Below, piece after piece: positions 22,638-23,827 of a DNA stretch of 23,827 nt. The translations under genes and the position numbers were made by a program. Where the stretch lies: positions 1-23,827 of the forward strand of contig NZ_JAWWCF010000018.1 of NCBI RefSeq assembly GCF_033720595.1. Direction: 5' to 3'. Position 1 is the first letter of the stretch; the number at the start of each line of letters is the position of its first letter. Below the pieces are notes generated by a model. It was not told the DNA's origin, did not search any database, and was given only the letters and a program-made list of their open reading frames with translations. Source of the DNA: Lishizhenia sp033720595. Lineage in GTDB: Bacteria; Bacteroidota; Bacteroidia; Flavobacteriales_D; Crocinitomicaceae.

Positions 22638-23827
22638 ATGTACATAATTTTTGATACGGAAACTACAGGTTTACCGAGAGATTGGAACGCTCCCATTACA
22701 GATACGGATAACTGGCCGAGGTGTATACAAATCGCTTGGCAGCTCCACGATGATATGGGGCGCTTAATTGAGGCGAAAGATTACCTGGTAAAACCGGATG
22801 GATTTGATATTCCTTTCGATGCGGAACGTATACACGGTATTTCTACTGAATTAGCCATGGCGCAAGGGGAAGACCTGAACATGGTATTGGAGGAATTCAA
22901 CATTGCGCTTTCTAAGGCAAAATTTGTGGTCGGACAAAATGTTGGGTTCGATGTTAATATTATGGGTTGTGAGTTCTTCCGTCAAAGCGTGGATTCTCCG
23001 ATGGCAGACATGCCCGTTTTAGATACCTGTACTGAGATTACTGCGAACTTGTGTAAGATACCTGGAGGTAGAGGAGGTAAGTTTAAATTACCAACCCTTA
23101 CAGAATTACACGAATTTTTATTCCAACAACCCTTTGCTGAAGCCCACAACGCAACTGCCGATGTGGAGGCAACTACGCGTTGTTTCTTTGAATTGATTCG
23201 TAGAGAGGTTTTTACAGACGAAGAGCTTGAAGTAGAAAGAGAATACTTCGATAACTTCATTTCGGTAAACCCGAATATGATAGAAGGGGTAGGCTTAACC
23301 CACCTCAACTTAAAAGAAGAATCTGCCAAATTAAAAACGGATACTTCTAGTGTTTCTAAGGCTGAAATTAAGGAAGGACTTGAAAAATTAGAGGGAGTTA
23401 ACTTTACTCACCTTCATAATCATAGTCAGTTTTCTATTCTTCAATCTACAACGGATATCAAAGGATTGATTGCAAAAGCGGCAGCTTTAGATATGCCGGC
23501 GGTAGCCCTTACGGATACAGGAAACATGATGGCGGCTTTTCACTTCGAAAAGTACATTACCCAGCATAACGATAAGATTAAAGCGGAACGAGCTGAAGCA
23601 GAAGAAAAAGGAGAACCCTATACAAAAAAGGAACTGATGCCTATAATCGGGTGTGAGTTTAATGTGTGTAGAGATCACTTAGATAAAAGTAACAAAGACA
23701 ACGGTTACCAAATTGTATTGTTGGCTAAAAACAAGCGAGGTTACCACAATTTGGCGAAAATGGCTTCTATTGCTTTTACGGACGGGATGTACTATGTGCC
23801 TCGTATCGACAAAAATGTTGTGGAGAA
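22638..23827 (+). CDS. dnaE: DNA polymerase III subunit alpha with N-terminal DnaQ-like exonuclease (5' part only)
   Basis: The first 396 codons of the replicative polymerase; the gene runs off the window. Residues 1 to about 185 form a DEDDh 3'-5' exonuclease: FDTETTG (Asp6, Glu8), HGIS, NVGFD (Asp105) and AHNATADVE (His170, Asp175). After a linker (about 190-250) the PHP domain that opens bacterial alpha subunits begins with THLHNHSQFS (His258, His260, His262), followed by AVALTDTGNM and IIGCEF. Normally the proofreading exonuclease is a separate epsilon subunit; here it is fused upstream of PHP and the catalytic domain, an arrangement known in Bacteroidota alpha subunits. Start at ATG 22638. 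The polymerase palm domain is beyond the window, so DnaE versus another alpha class is inferred from the domain order (a PolC has the exonuclease inserted in PHP). Confidence 0.9.
   Translation, partial: MYIIFDTETTGLPRDWNAPITDTDNWPRCIQIAWQLHDDMGRLIEAKDYLVKPDGFDIPFDAERIHGISTELAMAQGEDLNMVLEEFNIALSKAKFVVGQNVGFDVNIMGCEFFRQSVDSPMADMPVLDTCTEITANLCKIPGGRGGKFKLPTLTELHEFLFQQPFAEAHNATADVEATTRCFFELIRREVFTDEELEVEREYFDNFISVNPNMIEGVGLTHLNLKEESAKLKTDTSSVSKAEIKEGLEKLEGVNFTHLHNHSQFSILQSTTDIKGLIAKAAALDMPAVALTDTGNMMAAFHFEKYITQHNDKIKAERAEAEEKGEPYTKKELMPIIGCEFNVCRDHLDKSNKDNGYQIVLLAKNKRGYHNLAKMASIAFTDGMYYVPRIDKNVVE

Noticed and set aside
22982..23329. A 115-codon minus-strand ORF inside the polymerase gene
   Set aside because: Antisense to the exonuclease-PHP region, whose motifs are clear; composition is that of a reverse-frame shadow.

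Overview
The window looks like a chromosomal segment from a Bacteroidota member, most likely order Flavobacteriales. I infer this from the AT-rich composition, the -7 boxes of the type TAnnTTTG (TATCTTTG upstream of rpsF and valS), TlpA-type thioredoxins with DUF4369-like N-terminal regions, a DNA polymerase III alpha subunit with a DnaQ-like exonuclease fused to its N-terminus, lipoproteins with acidic residues after the lipid cysteine, and an MbnP/MbnH pair without methanobactin genes. No tRNA, rRNA, CRISPR array, complete insertion sequence or prophage was seen. Most of the window is housekeeping; accessory material is concentrated at about 20.7-22.6 kb.

Layout. 1-174: a small unknown ORF, possibly the end of a longer gene. 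171-6691 (minus): a tightly packed run in transcription order lpxK, purine nucleoside phosphorylase, gatB, a TlpA-like lipoprotein, a second TlpA-like protein and lpxH. 6790-8750 (plus): a lipid A-type acyltransferase overlapping a secreted beta-propeller gene. 8867-9589: a secreted repeat-like protein behind three stem-loops. 9590-10050: a non-coding structured stretch. 10051-11169 (minus): the ribosomal operon rpsF-rpsR-rplI with a clear promoter and terminator. 11451-14531 (plus): yidD and valS. 14796-15695: an endonuclease/exonuclease/phosphatase-family protein, converging on a large AddA/RecB-like helicase-nuclease (15692-18844, minus). 18932-20745: mbnP and mbnH, translationally coupled. 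20756-22178: three small, very AT-rich genes for unrecognised exported proteins. 22638-end: the start of the replicative polymerase gene.

How the genes work together. LpxH, LpxK and the acyltransferase are three steps of lipid A synthesis, arranged around one divergent promoter region (6692-6789). The MbnP/MbnH pair is best read as a copper-binding lipoprotein and the diheme enzyme that modifies it. The ribosomal, ValS, GatB, YidD and polymerase genes are core functions.

The non-coding sequence is unusually structured: two dispersed repeat families (A at 11709-11781, inverted at 14600-14742, with a possible degenerate copy near 22380; B at 21343-21387 and 22457-22498), a chain of hairpins at 8761-8831, and two convergent gene pairs whose stop codons overlap in the same CTAA. 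I did not find a convincing wholly new system. The strongest leads are the MbnP/MbnH locus with its AT-rich neighbours, the Asn-to-Asp change in the purine nucleoside phosphorylase, and the repeat families.
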